Source: a virus. From it: DNA of 45,865 nt. Below the pieces are notes generated by a model. The model searched no databases, was not told the origin of the DNA, and saw only the letters and a program-made list of their open reading frames with translations. Each line of letters opens with the position of its first letter. The first letter of the stretch is position 1. Shown in pieces: positions 14,931 through 22,616 of this stretch. The translations under genes were made by a program, and so were the position numbers. The DNA lies in the IMG/VR virus record IMGVR_UViG_3300031673_000106, positions 1 through 45,865 of that record; one strand, written 5' to 3'.

Positions 14931-15110
14931 TCATCCGATTCTCTGGATGATGCCGAGCTTGACCAGAAGGTCGGCCACCGATACTGATGTCCCGGCGATA
15001 AGGCGCTTCCAACATACGCCACCCGGTATCGTGCAATTGCTGCACTGTAGCCATCCGCAACCCATACAGGCATCAGACGGCCATTCTCGGAACCCTTCAT
15101 TGTCCTTCAT
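14931..15110 (-). CDS. 59-residue Cys-rich peptide
   Basis: ATG 15110 lies behind AAAGGAGAGCGA. The protein (MKDNEGFREWPSDACMGCGW, then LQCSNCTIPGGVCWKRLIAG) holds five cysteines in C-x2-C, C-x2-C and single-C spacing within residues 15-33, followed by a hydrophobic helix ending LVKLGIIQRIG. A small zinc or iron-sulphur knuckle is plausible. Its leader is shared exactly with the next gene, the Tat-signal protein. Function unknown. Confidence 0.65.
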   Translation of the reverse strand: MKDNEGFREWPSDACMGCGWLQCSNCTIPGGVCWKRLIAGTSVSVADLLVKLGIIQRIG

Positions 15111-15136
15111 TTCGCTCTCCTTTCGGGATGCGTTAT
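15108..15136 (-). repeat. 29-bp direct repeat, copy 2 (gene leader)
   Basis: Identical to 14871-14899 and again supplying ribosome site and start codon, here for the Cys-rich peptide. The two copies bracket that gene like a duplicated cassette joint. Confidence 0.85.
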
Positions 15137-15540
15137 CAGTGCCCCTCTACCGAAGCCAAGACGGCCCAGTAGTCAGTGCCTGCCACGGTGTCGATGATTT
15201 GGCGCAGCGACCAGCTCAGCTTGCCCCCAATTGTACATGGAGCCCCGCGCAGCGCCGCCGCCAGGTTGTCCATCATATCCACCGTCAAGTCGAAGTTGCG
15301 GCCCTGCATGCTCTGCGCCACCGGCTCGACCAGGAGCACCATCTCGGCACGGAGCGTGGTAAACCCGCCTCCCTCACCGAATACCAGCACCCGCTCGTCG
15401 CCGCCTGGATAGCGCACGTACTGCGCGGGCGTATCGCCCACACCGGGTGCTCCTGCAGGCGGTCCGCTCGTGTAGCGCCGCACCACGCCGGTGATGACCA
15501 GCGCCTCCAGTGCATCCACAAAGCTGCGGTAGGTGGTCAT
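15136..15540 (-). CDS. Tail terminator / minor tail protein (gpU-like)
   Basis: A 134-residue alpha/beta protein: MTTYRSFVDALEALVITGVV, 'RVLVFGEGGGFTTLRAEMVL', 'SMQGRNFDLTVDMMDNLAAA' and 'LSWSLRQIIDTVAGTDYWAVL'. Length, fold pattern and position after the head-tail connector fit a tail terminator. The start overlaps the connector's stop (TGATG). The name rests mainly on synteny. Confidence 0.6.
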   Translation of the reverse strand: MTTYRSFVDALEALVITGVVRRYTSGPPAGAPGVGDTPAQYVRYPGGDERVLVFGEGGGFTTLRAEMVLLVEPVAQSMQGRNFDLTVDMMDNLAAALRGAPCTIGGKLSWSLRQIIDTVAGTDYWAVLASVEGH

Positions 15541-16649
15541 CAGTGCCTCTTGTAGTATGTCAGAACGTCGGTTATGCCCGCCGGTATGCCCTGTGGGATC
15601 GTGATCACGCCCGCACCAGGGATCGCTGTGACCTCGAACACCTGACTGTCTTTCCTTCTATAAGCGAACGCGGCCAGCACTTTGCATGCCTCCTTGATAT
15701 CCCCCGGCACTGCCGCGCTGTAGGCCCAATCGCCGTTGACGCTCACGAAACAGTCGGTGTCAAACGTCCACGAGTAGGTGCTGTCCGTCTTCAGCCGGAT
15801 GCCGAAGTAGGGCGGCCCCAGGTTGCGCGGGTGCAGCCAGTATTCCGTGTTCGGGATCGGGGTTCCTTCAGGCACGACCGTGTGCGTGCCCGTCCCGTTG
15901 TCGGTCAGGGTGATCGCCGTGCCTGCCAGGGCCAGTGCAGCGGTTGCAGCCACTTGGATGCCCGGCGAAACGAGCAGGATGGCATAGTACACCGTCCCCT
16001 CCACCAACGGCGCGGGCGGGTCGTGGGTGGTCGAGGTCACCGTCAGCGGCGTGGCCGCTATCAGCGCATCCCAGACCGCAGTGCTGGCCAGCGTCAGCCT
16101 ATCGGCAGCAAATGCCGGCACATAGGTTGTGCCCGCCTGAAAGTCGCCGTTGGTCAGCGTGTTCCCCGTCACCAGATCGCCATCCACCAGCAGCAGGCGG
16201 CGGTCCTCGTCGCTCAGCGCGTCGCGCCCGTAGTAGCGGATGTCCTCCGCTGCCTCAAAGGTGCGGTTGGTCTGCGACTCGATATAGGTCTGTGCTGCGC
16301 TGATGGCGTCGGTGAGCAGCGCCGTGTCCGCGTCCTCCCGGGTGATGGTGTGCGTGCCCGTCCCGTCGTCGGTCAGGACGATAGGCGTGGGCACGGCAGC
16401 GAGTGCGCTGGTGGCGGCAAGCTGGATCACCTGGTCAGCGCCCAGGATCACATAGTAGACCGTGCCCTCCACCAGCGGTGCAGGCGGGTCGGCCAGCGTC
16501 GATGCCACCGTGACCTCTGTCCCCGTCTTGAGCGTGTTGCGAAACGGGACGCTCGCCAGGGTCAGCGTGTCGGCCCCGAAGGCCGGCGTATAGGTGTCGG
16601 TGTCCTCCAGGTCCAGGTAGTCTCTAAGTTCGCTCAGGCTGATGTACAT
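15540..16649 (-). CDS. Head-tail connector (gp6-like) with two copies of an inserted beta domain
   Basis: The N-terminus 'YISLSELRDYLDLED' and helix 'DAISAAQTYIESQTNRTFEA' (115-133) are hallmarks of the phage connector family; the C-terminal half 'PGDIKEACKVLAAFAYRRKD' continues it. Two related inserts of about 86 residues interrupt it: residues 17-104 and 174-260. They share 'DPPAPLVEGTVYY', 'LTDxGTGTHT' and 'PAFxADxLTLAS'. Such modules resemble Ig-like beta repeats of phage surface proteins. They would project from the neck and may bind host or glycans. ATG 16649 follows AGGAGCAGG. Confidence 0.78.
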   Translation of the reverse strand: MYISLSELRDYLDLEDTDTYTPAFGADTLTLASVPFRNTLKTGTEVTVASTLADPPAPLVEGTVYYVILGADQVIQLAATSALAAVPTPIVLTDDGTGTHTITREDADTALLTDAISAAQTYIESQTNRTFEAAEDIRYYGRDALSDEDRRLLLVDGDLVTGNTLTNGDFQAGTTYVPAFAADRLTLASTAVWDALIAATPLTVTSTTHDPPAPLVEGTVYYAILLVSPGIQVAATAALALAGTAITLTDNGTGTHTVVPEGTPIPNTEYWLHPRNLGPPYFGIRLKTDSTYSWTFDTDCFVSVNGDWAYSAAVPGDIKEACKVLAAFAYRRKDSQVFEVTAIPGAGVITIPQGIPAGITDVLTYYKRH

Positions 16650-17695
16650 GCCCTGCTCCTATGTGCCCATGTCTGATTAGGTGAATAGACCGTCAAGTCC
16701 GGCCAGCCGCCCACGTCTGCTGGATCGTCGATGATGCCGCCCGTCCCATTCTGCACATCTGCCACAATCCGCGCATCTACCATATCCCGCTGTGGCAGCG
16801 TGGCCCCAGCATTGGCGAGAACGTCAGCCAACGCATCCATCGCGCTCAGTGGTTCGCCACCATACAATGGAGGGAATGGTACATCCTCCAGGTGGTCTTC
16901 AACTGTGCCCGGATAACCGTCAAGCAAGCGCAGCGGTGGCCCATCGTATCCATCGATCTCCGTGTCGTGCTCGTAGACCTGCACCACGCCGTCCTCATAC
17001 CACCAGATGTAGTTCTGGAGGCGGTCTGTTTCCGCTGCCGGGAATCCCTGATAGTTGCCGATGAAATTGACGCGGGTATCTGGCCAACGCGGATCGCCAC
17101 TACAGTGAAACAGGATGCCCTCGCCGTACATCACGCAGTTCACCACGTCAGCCCGCCCAGAGGCCACCAGCGGGTTGCGCTGGTTGTTGTGGCCAAACAG
17201 GCAGCGCTCGAACAACACGCGATCCGCGCCGCCGCCCACTAGGGCACCCATGCTGTGCGGCCCCTTGCTGTGTCCAGCATCGTTCAATCCCTCGCTGATA
17301 ATGCAGTGGCGGATCACTATGTCGTGGATATTGCCGTACAAATCCAGGTTTTCGTCCACGGCCCACGACAGGCTGCAGTGATCGATCAACACGCGCCGCG
17401 CCGGGGCGTTGATCTGTAGTGCATCCACCTCATCCGTGGCTCCTGGCCTCAGTCGCAGGTACCGCAACGTCACATCTGCCGCCTCAATCGCAATGTAGCC
17501 GCCCTTCACGCAGATCCCGCCACCAGGTGCAGTCTGCCCACGTACTTCGATGTTCGGATTGCGGATCATGATTTGGGACACCAGCTCAACTGTCCCCGCC
17601 ACATCGAATACCACTACTCGAAATCCGCTCGCTTCCAGTGCTGCTCGGAGACTGCCCGCGCCACTATCGTTCAGGTTAGTGACACGGTAAATCAA
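16634..17695 (-). CDS. Pectate lyase-like right-handed beta-helix protein
   Basis: From TTG 17695 (overlapping the preceding TGA) the protein has 353 residues: 'YRVTNLNDSGAGSLRAALEA', 'NIEVRGQTAPGGGICVKGGY', then the motif 'IDHCSLSWAVDENLDLYG' (His106, Asp114, Glu115) typical of PL1-type pectate lyases, and 'HSKGPHSMGALVGG' and 'FERCLFGHNNQRNPLV'. The upstream in-frame extension to 17815 reads antiphase to the LamG gene and is unlikely. The start is uncertain because no clear ribosome site is seen. No signal peptide, so it is probably virion-attached, cutting polyuronate-type surface polysaccharide. Substrate is inferred only. Confidence 0.8.
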   Translation of the reverse strand: MIYRVTNLNDSGAGSLRAALEASGFRVVVFDVAGTVELVSQIMIRNPNIEVRGQTAPGGGICVKGGYIAIEAADVTLRYLRLRPGATDEVDALQINAPARRVLIDHCSLSWAVDENLDLYGNIHDIVIRHCIISEGLNDAGHSKGPHSMGALVGGGADRVLFERCLFGHNNQRNPLVASGRADVVNCVMYGEGILFHCSGDPRWPDTRVNFIGNYQGFPAAETDRLQNYIWWYEDGVVQVYEHDTEIDGYDGPPLRLLDGYPGTVEDHLEDVPFPPLYGGEPLSAMDALADVLANAGATLPQRDMVDARIVADVQNGTGGIIDDPADVGGWPDLTVYSPNQTWAHRSRACTSA

Positions 17696-18474
17696 TTTGG
17701 GATGTCGGTCCAGCTCTGAGCATAGAGTTTCGCTAGCCAGCGCCCCATCGTGTTCATGTTCGCCACGGATAGTGCGCTGCCGTGCATCGTCATCTCTGCC
17801 AGATCCATGCCACAATACGCTTCGGCCCCGATGCGCAGTAGGGCAGCAATGGCGAATCGGTTGAGCGTGATGGTATTCGCGTCAAAGGCCAGGTCGGTGC
17901 CCTGCTGGACGCCATCCTTGTAGATGCGGATGGTCGTCCCATTGAACCACCACGCTAGAATGTGCAGATTTGTGTCTATTGTCCCGCGACCCTCGCTGGG
18001 TCCAGTGCCGCCATCATCCCGGCGCGTGCTCCATAGTGTTGAGGGCGTGCCGGTCATTATCATCTCCTGCCATATCGGCGTGTTGTTGCCAGAATTGCCG
18101 GCACCCCACAGCACCTGCGTCGTTGCCACCGAGGCGACCTTGGCGACGAGGAACACCGTCGCAGGCTGATCGTCACCGGTCAGCGAGAGCGCCACCCCGT
18201 TGGCCGTCAGATATTGGCTGCTGGCAATCACCGTGCGGATAACTGGATGGCCATTGATTAGATCGCCCGCGCCACTCTGAAAAGTGGGGCTGTTGACCGG
18301 CGTGATGTCGTTTCCTGCTGGCGACAGATCCGCGATGGTGGCCGTCAGCGCATCGCCATCGCTTTTGCCCGCGATTCTCCGCGCCGCGAGCCAGAGCACG
18401 AGGCCGGGAATGTCGCTCGGCCTGAAGCCCCCGCGCGGGCAGAGCAGCAGCAGATTGCGAATCGTCTGATTCAT
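17692..18474 (-). CDS. LamG/concanavalin-like lectin domain protein
   Basis: A 260-residue protein with 'PSDIPGLVLWLAARRIAG', 'ATIADLSPAGNDITPVNSPT', 'INGHPVIRT' and 'LNRFAIAALLRIGAEAYCGM', a jelly-roll pattern (LamG type) common in virion-attached sugar-binding proteins. The short hydrophobic N-terminus (MNQTIRNLLLLCPRGG) is not a clear signal peptide. ATG 18474 follows AGGGGAA. Coupled to the lyase downstream, it may deliver or anchor the enzyme to glycans. Confidence 0.75.
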   Translation of the reverse strand: MNQTIRNLLLLCPRGGFRPSDIPGLVLWLAARRIAGKSDGDALTATIADLSPAGNDITPVNSPTFQSGAGDLINGHPVIRTVIASSQYLTANGVALSLTGDDQPATVFLVAKVASVATTQVLWGAGNSGNNTPIWQEMIMTGTPSTLWSTRRDDGGTGPSEGRGTIDTNLHILAWWFNGTTIRIYKDGVQQGTDLAFDANTITLNRFAIAALLRIGAEAYCGMDLAEMTMHGSALSVANMNTMGRWLAKLYAQSWTDIPN

Positions 18475-18498
18475 CCCAGTTCCCCTAATAGTCCTTGC

Positions 18499-18966
18499 CT
18501 ACTCTACCTTAACCACGCCCACCTTGAGCAGCAGTCGCCCGCTGGCATAGGCCGTCTGGCTGGTGCGCGCCACGGCAGCCACCCAGATCGAGGTCTGCCC
18601 GTCCGTCGGGCGTACCTTGCGCGGGTAGAACTCCGGCTGTGCGATCTGGCGTGCGCCCAGGTCGGTGTAGTCACCAGCGACGATGTGAACCACTGCCTGG
18701 ATCATCTCCGCCTGAACGGCCGAGAGCGCCACCGCCGCGTTGACCGCGCCCAGGATGCCCGGGTAGGCGCGGAAGAACAGCAGATCCAACGCCGCGCCGT
18801 TGTCGTCGTAGTCCAGCAGCGTCACCGACTCGATAAAGCTGGGGTAGTTGGGAACGCACGCATACTCCAGCTCCACCGCCTGGCACATCAGGTCGCCAGC
18901 GGTATAGGCTGCCGTGTCGAGGCTGAGCACACACTCGGCCACGATGTCGATCTTCGTATCGCCCAT
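18499..18966 (-). CDS. Virion structural protein, unassigned
   Basis: A 155-residue beta-rich protein (GDTKIDIVAECVLSLDTAAY, 'YPSFIESVTLLDYDDNGAAL', 'YASGRLLLKVGVVKVE'). ATG 18966 has GGAGG seven bases upstream; an in-frame start nine residues earlier has none. Its position among structural genes suggests a decoration or minor structural role. No family recognised. Confidence 0.6.
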   Translation of the reverse strand: MGDTKIDIVAECVLSLDTAAYTAGDLMCQAVELEYACVPNYPSFIESVTLLDYDDNGAALDLLFFRAYPGILGAVNAAVALSAVQAEMIQAVVHIVAGDYTDLGARQIAQPEFYPRKVRPTDGQTSIWVAAVARTSQTAYASGRLLLKVGVVKVE

Positions 18967-19013
18967 GTTGTCCTCCAAGGTGGGGCGGGCCACGAGACCC
19001 GCCCCAGTACTTG

Positions 19014-19730
19014 CTATCTCACCTGGATCAACTTGACGTCGGTAACCGTACAGGTGATAGCCGCGTTGTCGCCCGTCAGGAACTCCATCGTTAGGCGCAT
19101 CAGCTCATCATTCGGGAACGTTGCGTCCGTCGCTGCTACGCTGCATACCTGCGCGCCGTTGATGTAGGCGTAGACGGTCGAACCGTCAAAGTACCACTCA
19201 CAGATGATCGGTGTAGCAGCAGCCAACGTCGCTACTGCCGTCGCGCTCTCTACGCTGTCCTTCTCGGTCACGAAGTAGAGCAGCGCCGATCCGTCCACGC
19301 AACGGAAGTACATGCCGTCCGTCACGGCGTCAAGGCACGCGGTGTCGGTCACGCAGACCCCGAACAGGCAGTCCGCTTGCGTGACCACGCTGGCCTGGAA
19401 GCTGACCCCGAAGTAGCAGGGGTACTGCCCCGCAAAGCCGACGCTCTCGCCCGCCGTGCTGCCCAACTGCAGCTTCACGCCGTCGTTGTCCGCGCCCGCC
19501 GTGGTGATCAGCATCGCCCCGCCTGCCGCGTCCGTGGGCACGCAGGTCGATGCATTGACCAGCGTCGTCACGAACTCGGTCGGCAGGAAGGTGGTGTTAT
19601 CCACCGGGTAGCCCTGGAAGTCCTGGATGTACTTGGTCACGCCCTCGCCGAAGGCATCGTACCAGCGATGCGGGTACTCGTGGGAGCGATAGACGATAGC
19701 CTGTCTGACCTCAGTCGTTTCTGTAGACAT
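19014..19730 (-). CDS. Cys-rich jelly-roll-type structural protein
   Basis: A 238-residue protein whose second half (FAGQYPCYFGVSFQASVVTQ, then 'IICEWYFDGSTVYAYINGAQ') alternates beta strands like a LamG/concanavalin fold. Nine cysteines in 238 residues is high for a phage protein. ATG 19730 follows TAGGAGCGATGA. Position between capsid and connector suggests a capsid-surface or neck-decoration role. Function inferred only. Confidence 0.6.
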   Translation of the reverse strand: MSTETTEVRQAIVYRSHEYPHRWYDAFGEGVTKYIQDFQGYPVDNTTFLPTEFVTTLVNASTCVPTDAAGGAMLITTAGADNDGVKLQLGSTAGESVGFAGQYPCYFGVSFQASVVTQADCLFGVCVTDTACLDAVTDGMYFRCVDGSALLYFVTEKDSVESATAVATLAAATPIICEWYFDGSTVYAYINGAQVCSVAATDATFPNDELMRLTMEFLTGDNAAITCTVTDVKLIQVR

Positions 19731-19742
19731 TTGTCATCGCTC

Positions 19743-20651
19743 CTATGTCACCACGGGTTCGAGCAAGGCCGACACGTCGCCGCCCAGGTCGCCGTAGTAG
19801 TTCTCAGCCAGGGCACATGCCGTCGCCCCGATGCCTGTTGCCTGTGCCGCCGTACCGCCCGCCATGTTGCCCATGACGATGCCGGTCGCCGTGTCGGCCA
19901 GGTGGATCGCCGCCTCCGCCGTCGCCGCGATGTTGTAGATGCGGTTGTCGAGGACGCAGCAGTTGGTGACCACGCCCGCCCCGCCGATGCACACCGTCCC
20001 AAAGTCGCCGATCAGGATGTTGCGCCGGATGATGTGCCCCTCGCCGGTGCCGGAGAGGTTGATAAAGTGCGTGTTACTGGCATTCAGATCGCAGCAGTAG
20101 CAGTCCTCGATCGTGATGTAGTCGATGCCGGCGGCAGGCTGTACCCAGATGGTCGCACAGAACGTGCCGTCTCCGGTGAATCGACAGTCGCGCAGGGTGA
20201 AGCCGCACGCATTCACGTCGATGGCTGCCGTCACGTCGGCGATTCCGGCCACGAAATGCATGTGCTGCACGGTGATGTCCGCCGCATCCACGTCCATGTC
20301 GGCGAGCACGTCCGTGTCAAAGGTGACGGTCGGCATCAGCGAGTTCTCGCCCACACCGATGATGGTAATGCCCTGGCAGTCCAGGTCCAGACCGGCTGCC
20401 GCGCTCACGACTTCGGCGTGCCCCGGCAGGCAGATGATCACGTCGCCCGCCGCCGCCGCACATGCGCTCACCGCATAGTCCAGCGTGGCGAACGGGCTGT
20501 CCGGGTTCTGCCCGTAGCCCGCCGCATCACTGGATGCCGTGTTGGTGCTGTCCACGAACCAGATGTCCGCCGGGTAGTCGTCGATGCTCACGTAGCCAAA
20601 GACGCCGCCCGGTTGGTGCTGCATGAAAAGTGGTGAACGTCTCTTCACCAT
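19743..20651 (-). CDS. Right-handed beta-helix (pectin lyase-like fold) structural protein
   Basis: A 302-residue protein. After 'IWFVDSTNTASSDAAGYGQN' and 'PFATLDYAVSACAAAAGDVI', regular coils follow: 'ITIIGVGENSLMP', 'ITVQHMHFVAGIADV', 'FTLRDCRFTGDGTFC', 'ITIEDCYCCDL', 'HIIRRNILIGDF' and 'VTNCCVLDNRIYNI', about one per 20-24 residues. This is the ladder of a parallel beta-helix. Thirteen cysteines are present, several as CC. No catalytic set is evident. ATG 20651 follows AAAGGAG. Likely a trimeric surface fibre or glycan-binding/degrading protein. Confidence 0.75.
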   Translation of the reverse strand: MVKRRSPLFMQHQPGGVFGYVSIDDYPADIWFVDSTNTASSDAAGYGQNPDSPFATLDYAVSACAAAAGDVIICLPGHAEVVSAAAGLDLDCQGITIIGVGENSLMPTVTFDTDVLADMDVDAADITVQHMHFVAGIADVTAAIDVNACGFTLRDCRFTGDGTFCATIWVQPAAGIDYITIEDCYCCDLNASNTHFINLSGTGEGHIIRRNILIGDFGTVCIGGAGVVTNCCVLDNRIYNIAATAEAAIHLADTATGIVMGNMAGGTAAQATGIGATACALAENYYGDLGGDVSALLEPVVT

Positions 20652-20700
20652 TGCCTAGTCTCCTTTGCCTGTCCTGGGTTGTCCATTGTCAGGCCATAGA

Positions 20701-20734
20701 GGGGGCGGGCGTAATCGTAATGCCGCCCGCCCCC
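20701..20734 (-). terminator. Strong 11-bp hairpin after the gene at 20747
   Basis: GGGGGCGGGCG pairs with CGCCCGCCCCC around a 12-nt loop, beginning 13 bases after the TAA of the upstream minus-strand gene. No U-run follows, so it may act as a partial terminator or an mRNA-stabilising 3' end that raises capsid-region mRNA over downstream genes. Confidence 0.55.
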
Positions 20735-20746
20735 CGGCGAATCCAG

Positions 20747-21229
20747 TTACACGATTGCCGTCGCGGGCGTCGCTTGCTTATAGGCCGTCTGGATGTAGTA
20801 GACGGCGCTCATATAGTTGGCTTGGCCCGAGGTTGCGACAGTTCCACCCAGGCAGTGGTAAGTGCTCAACTGCGCCGCGATATCTGCCGGGTCGATCTCG
20901 ATCACGACCAACTGATCGGTGGCCCCTGCCGTGCAGGCCATCGTGGTCGCTGCCGTCTGTGCCACCAGCGTATCCGTGGCACTGATGTCGGCATTCTTCC
21001 ACCACCGTGCGGTGAAAGTGATCGCCGTCGCACAAGCGGCGATGCTAATGCCCGTCACCGGGACGATGGTCGTGGCATGCGTGACCGCCTGCTGATAGTG
21101 CGCGACGATCCATACCTTGATCGCGTCCGTCAGGTCGATCACGTCGAACGTTACGCCACCATTGGTCGTGACAGCCCCAGCGGTCGCGCTTACGATCTTA
21201 AAGTTCTCGGGAAGTGTGATGTTGCTCAT
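20747..21229 (-). CDS. Head decoration-like structural protein
   Basis: A 160-residue beta-rich, Ala/Thr-rich protein (LPENFKIVSATAGAVTTNGG, then 'VVIEIDPADIAAQLSTYHC'). It immediately follows the capsid gene and precedes a strong hairpin, the usual place of a highly expressed decoration protein. ATG 21229 follows AGGAGTGACATAAA. A capsid stabiliser is inferred by position; no family signature. Confidence 0.6.
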   Translation of the reverse strand: MSNITLPENFKIVSATAGAVTTNGGVTFDVIDLTDAIKVWIVAHYQQAVTHATTIVPVTGISIAACATAITFTARWWKNADISATDTLVAQTAATTMACTAGATDQLVVIEIDPADIAAQLSTYHCLGGTVATSGQANYMSAVYYIQTAYKQATPATAIV

Positions 21230-21241
21230 TTTATGTCACTC

Positions 21242-22615
21242 CTATCTTGCCGCCAGGGCCACAAAGGGGCTCTGGTCCAGCACGGACTGGAACGGGGTCA
21301 GCGTGGCATTCCACTTGCTGCGCCCATCGACCCGGTAGACGAACCGGAACACCGTCTCGTCGGTGAGGAAGTTCAGGTGGATCGAGCTGGCGCTCTGCAT
21401 GCCGCCTTTCTCGATCATCTGGTATTCGCTCAGGTCAACGAGCAGGATGTCGCCCACGTCGCCGACCGTATCGGCGTATTCGGACGCGATGACGGGCCGG
21501 TTGAAGATGGTAGCATACGGTGCTGCGCTCACTCCGCCTGGGGGAGTATAGACCGGCACGCCGCCCGTACCCGAGGCCCGCTGTAGGTTCATCAGCTCTG
21601 GCTCACAGTCCTGATTGATAAGCCAGATCGCGTTCCTGCGACTCGGCGCCCACATCCGGCTCCACATCTTGTCGATGTTTGCGGTCACGATGGTATCGGC
21701 TGCTTGCGCGGGCTCCGCCGCCTGCGTCACCAGCGCGCCTGAGAGCAGGATGCCCTGCGGCATACCTACGCCCGTGCCCCTGATGATTGCATCCTCGACC
21801 ACGAAGCGCAGCTCCTCAGGGAGATTGCCCATGATCCAGCTTTCGAGTGCGTTGGCATCCTGCAGCAGTTCGTCAGTGGCGTAACACAACCCAACCACCT
21901 TGCGCAAGCGCAGCTCCAGCTCGCGGAACTCCGGATGGGTCGGCAACTTGGTGCCCGCCTCTGCCGTCCAGTAGGCACGGATACCGCCGCGCCGGTGACC
22001 GTCCGCGCGCGCCGTCTCATTGACGGCGTTGAAGGTCATGCCGTTGCTGTTGGCGCTGACGCCCACCATATCCACCCGTCGCAGCAGTTCGCCCACGTCA
22101 TACACGCGCTGCAACAGGGCACCGCCCTCGTCGGTGCCGACCAGGAACCCACCGTGCGCATTGTCCCCTTCGTACAGGCCCGTCTGCTTACGGAAGGCGC
22201 TCTTGGTCAGCCCGCCGACGAACTCGTCACCCATCGCGCCGTTGACCGAGTAGCCACCCTCATTCACCGCGTCGTTCGAGCGCAGCGGCAAGAGGCGCTT
22301 ATCGACCTGGCCCAGCGCCGCGTTCTTGACATCCATCAGGAACTCGCCCAGCCCCTTGTAGGGTCGGGCCTTGATGGCCTTGTCTGCCTCGTCCTCGACG
22401 ACCACAATGCCGCCTGGTTCTGGCTTGTCTTCTGCTTCCGCTGCCGCTGTCTTGATGGTCAGCAGCGCCTTCATGCGCTCCAGGCGTTCGCCGAGCTTCA
22501 CAGCCTCGGCATCAAGCACCTTGGCCGCTGCCTCGTCGAGAGGATCTGCGCTCCAAGCGTCGAGAGCCTCCTGTGCCTTGGCATCGGCCAGCGCCTTCAT
22601 CTGTTCGATCTTCAT
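21242..22615 (-). CDS. Major capsid protein, HK97 fold
   Basis: A 457-residue protein. Residues 1-100 are a charged coiled-coil delta domain (KALADAKAQEALDAW...LERMKALL) normally removed by the prohead protease. The shell part shows 'NEGGYSVNGAMGDEFVGGL', 'ELELRLRKVVGLCYATDELL', 'IIRGTGVGMPQGIL', 'NAIWLINQDCEPELMNLQ' and 'RPVIASEYADTVGDVGDILL', the standard HK97 landmarks. It follows the protease and precedes decoration-type genes. Confidence 0.93.
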   Translation of the reverse strand: MKIEQMKALADAKAQEALDAWSADPLDEAAAKVLDAEAVKLGERLERMKALLTIKTAAAEAEDKPEPGGIVVVEDEADKAIKARPYKGLGEFLMDVKNAALGQVDKRLLPLRSNDAVNEGGYSVNGAMGDEFVGGLTKSAFRKQTGLYEGDNAHGGFLVGTDEGGALLQRVYDVGELLRRVDMVGVSANSNGMTFNAVNETARADGHRRGGIRAYWTAEAGTKLPTHPEFRELELRLRKVVGLCYATDELLQDANALESWIMGNLPEELRFVVEDAIIRGTGVGMPQGILLSGALVTQAAEPAQAADTIVTANIDKMWSRMWAPSRRNAIWLINQDCEPELMNLQRASGTGGVPVYTPPGGVSAAPYATIFNRPVIASEYADTVGDVGDILLVDLSEYQMIEKGGMQSASSIHLNFLTDETVFRFVYRVDGRSKWNATLTPFQSVLDQSPFVALAAR

Positions 22616-22616
22616 G

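Noticed and set aside
15510-16676. Long plus-strand frame (388 codons) over the connector gene
   Set aside because: Antisense of the duplicated connector domains; its apparent repeats only mirror those in the real gene.
17696-17815. Upstream extension of the pectate lyase gene
   Set aside because: It reads antiphase to the end of the LamG gene, is low in plausible coding character and starts at a TTG without a ribosome site.
19377-20636. Long plus-strand frame (419 codons) over the jelly-roll and beta-helix genes
   Set aside because: Arg/His/Val-rich antisense shadow of GC-rich coding DNA. The minus-strand genes have good ribosome sites and domain patterns.
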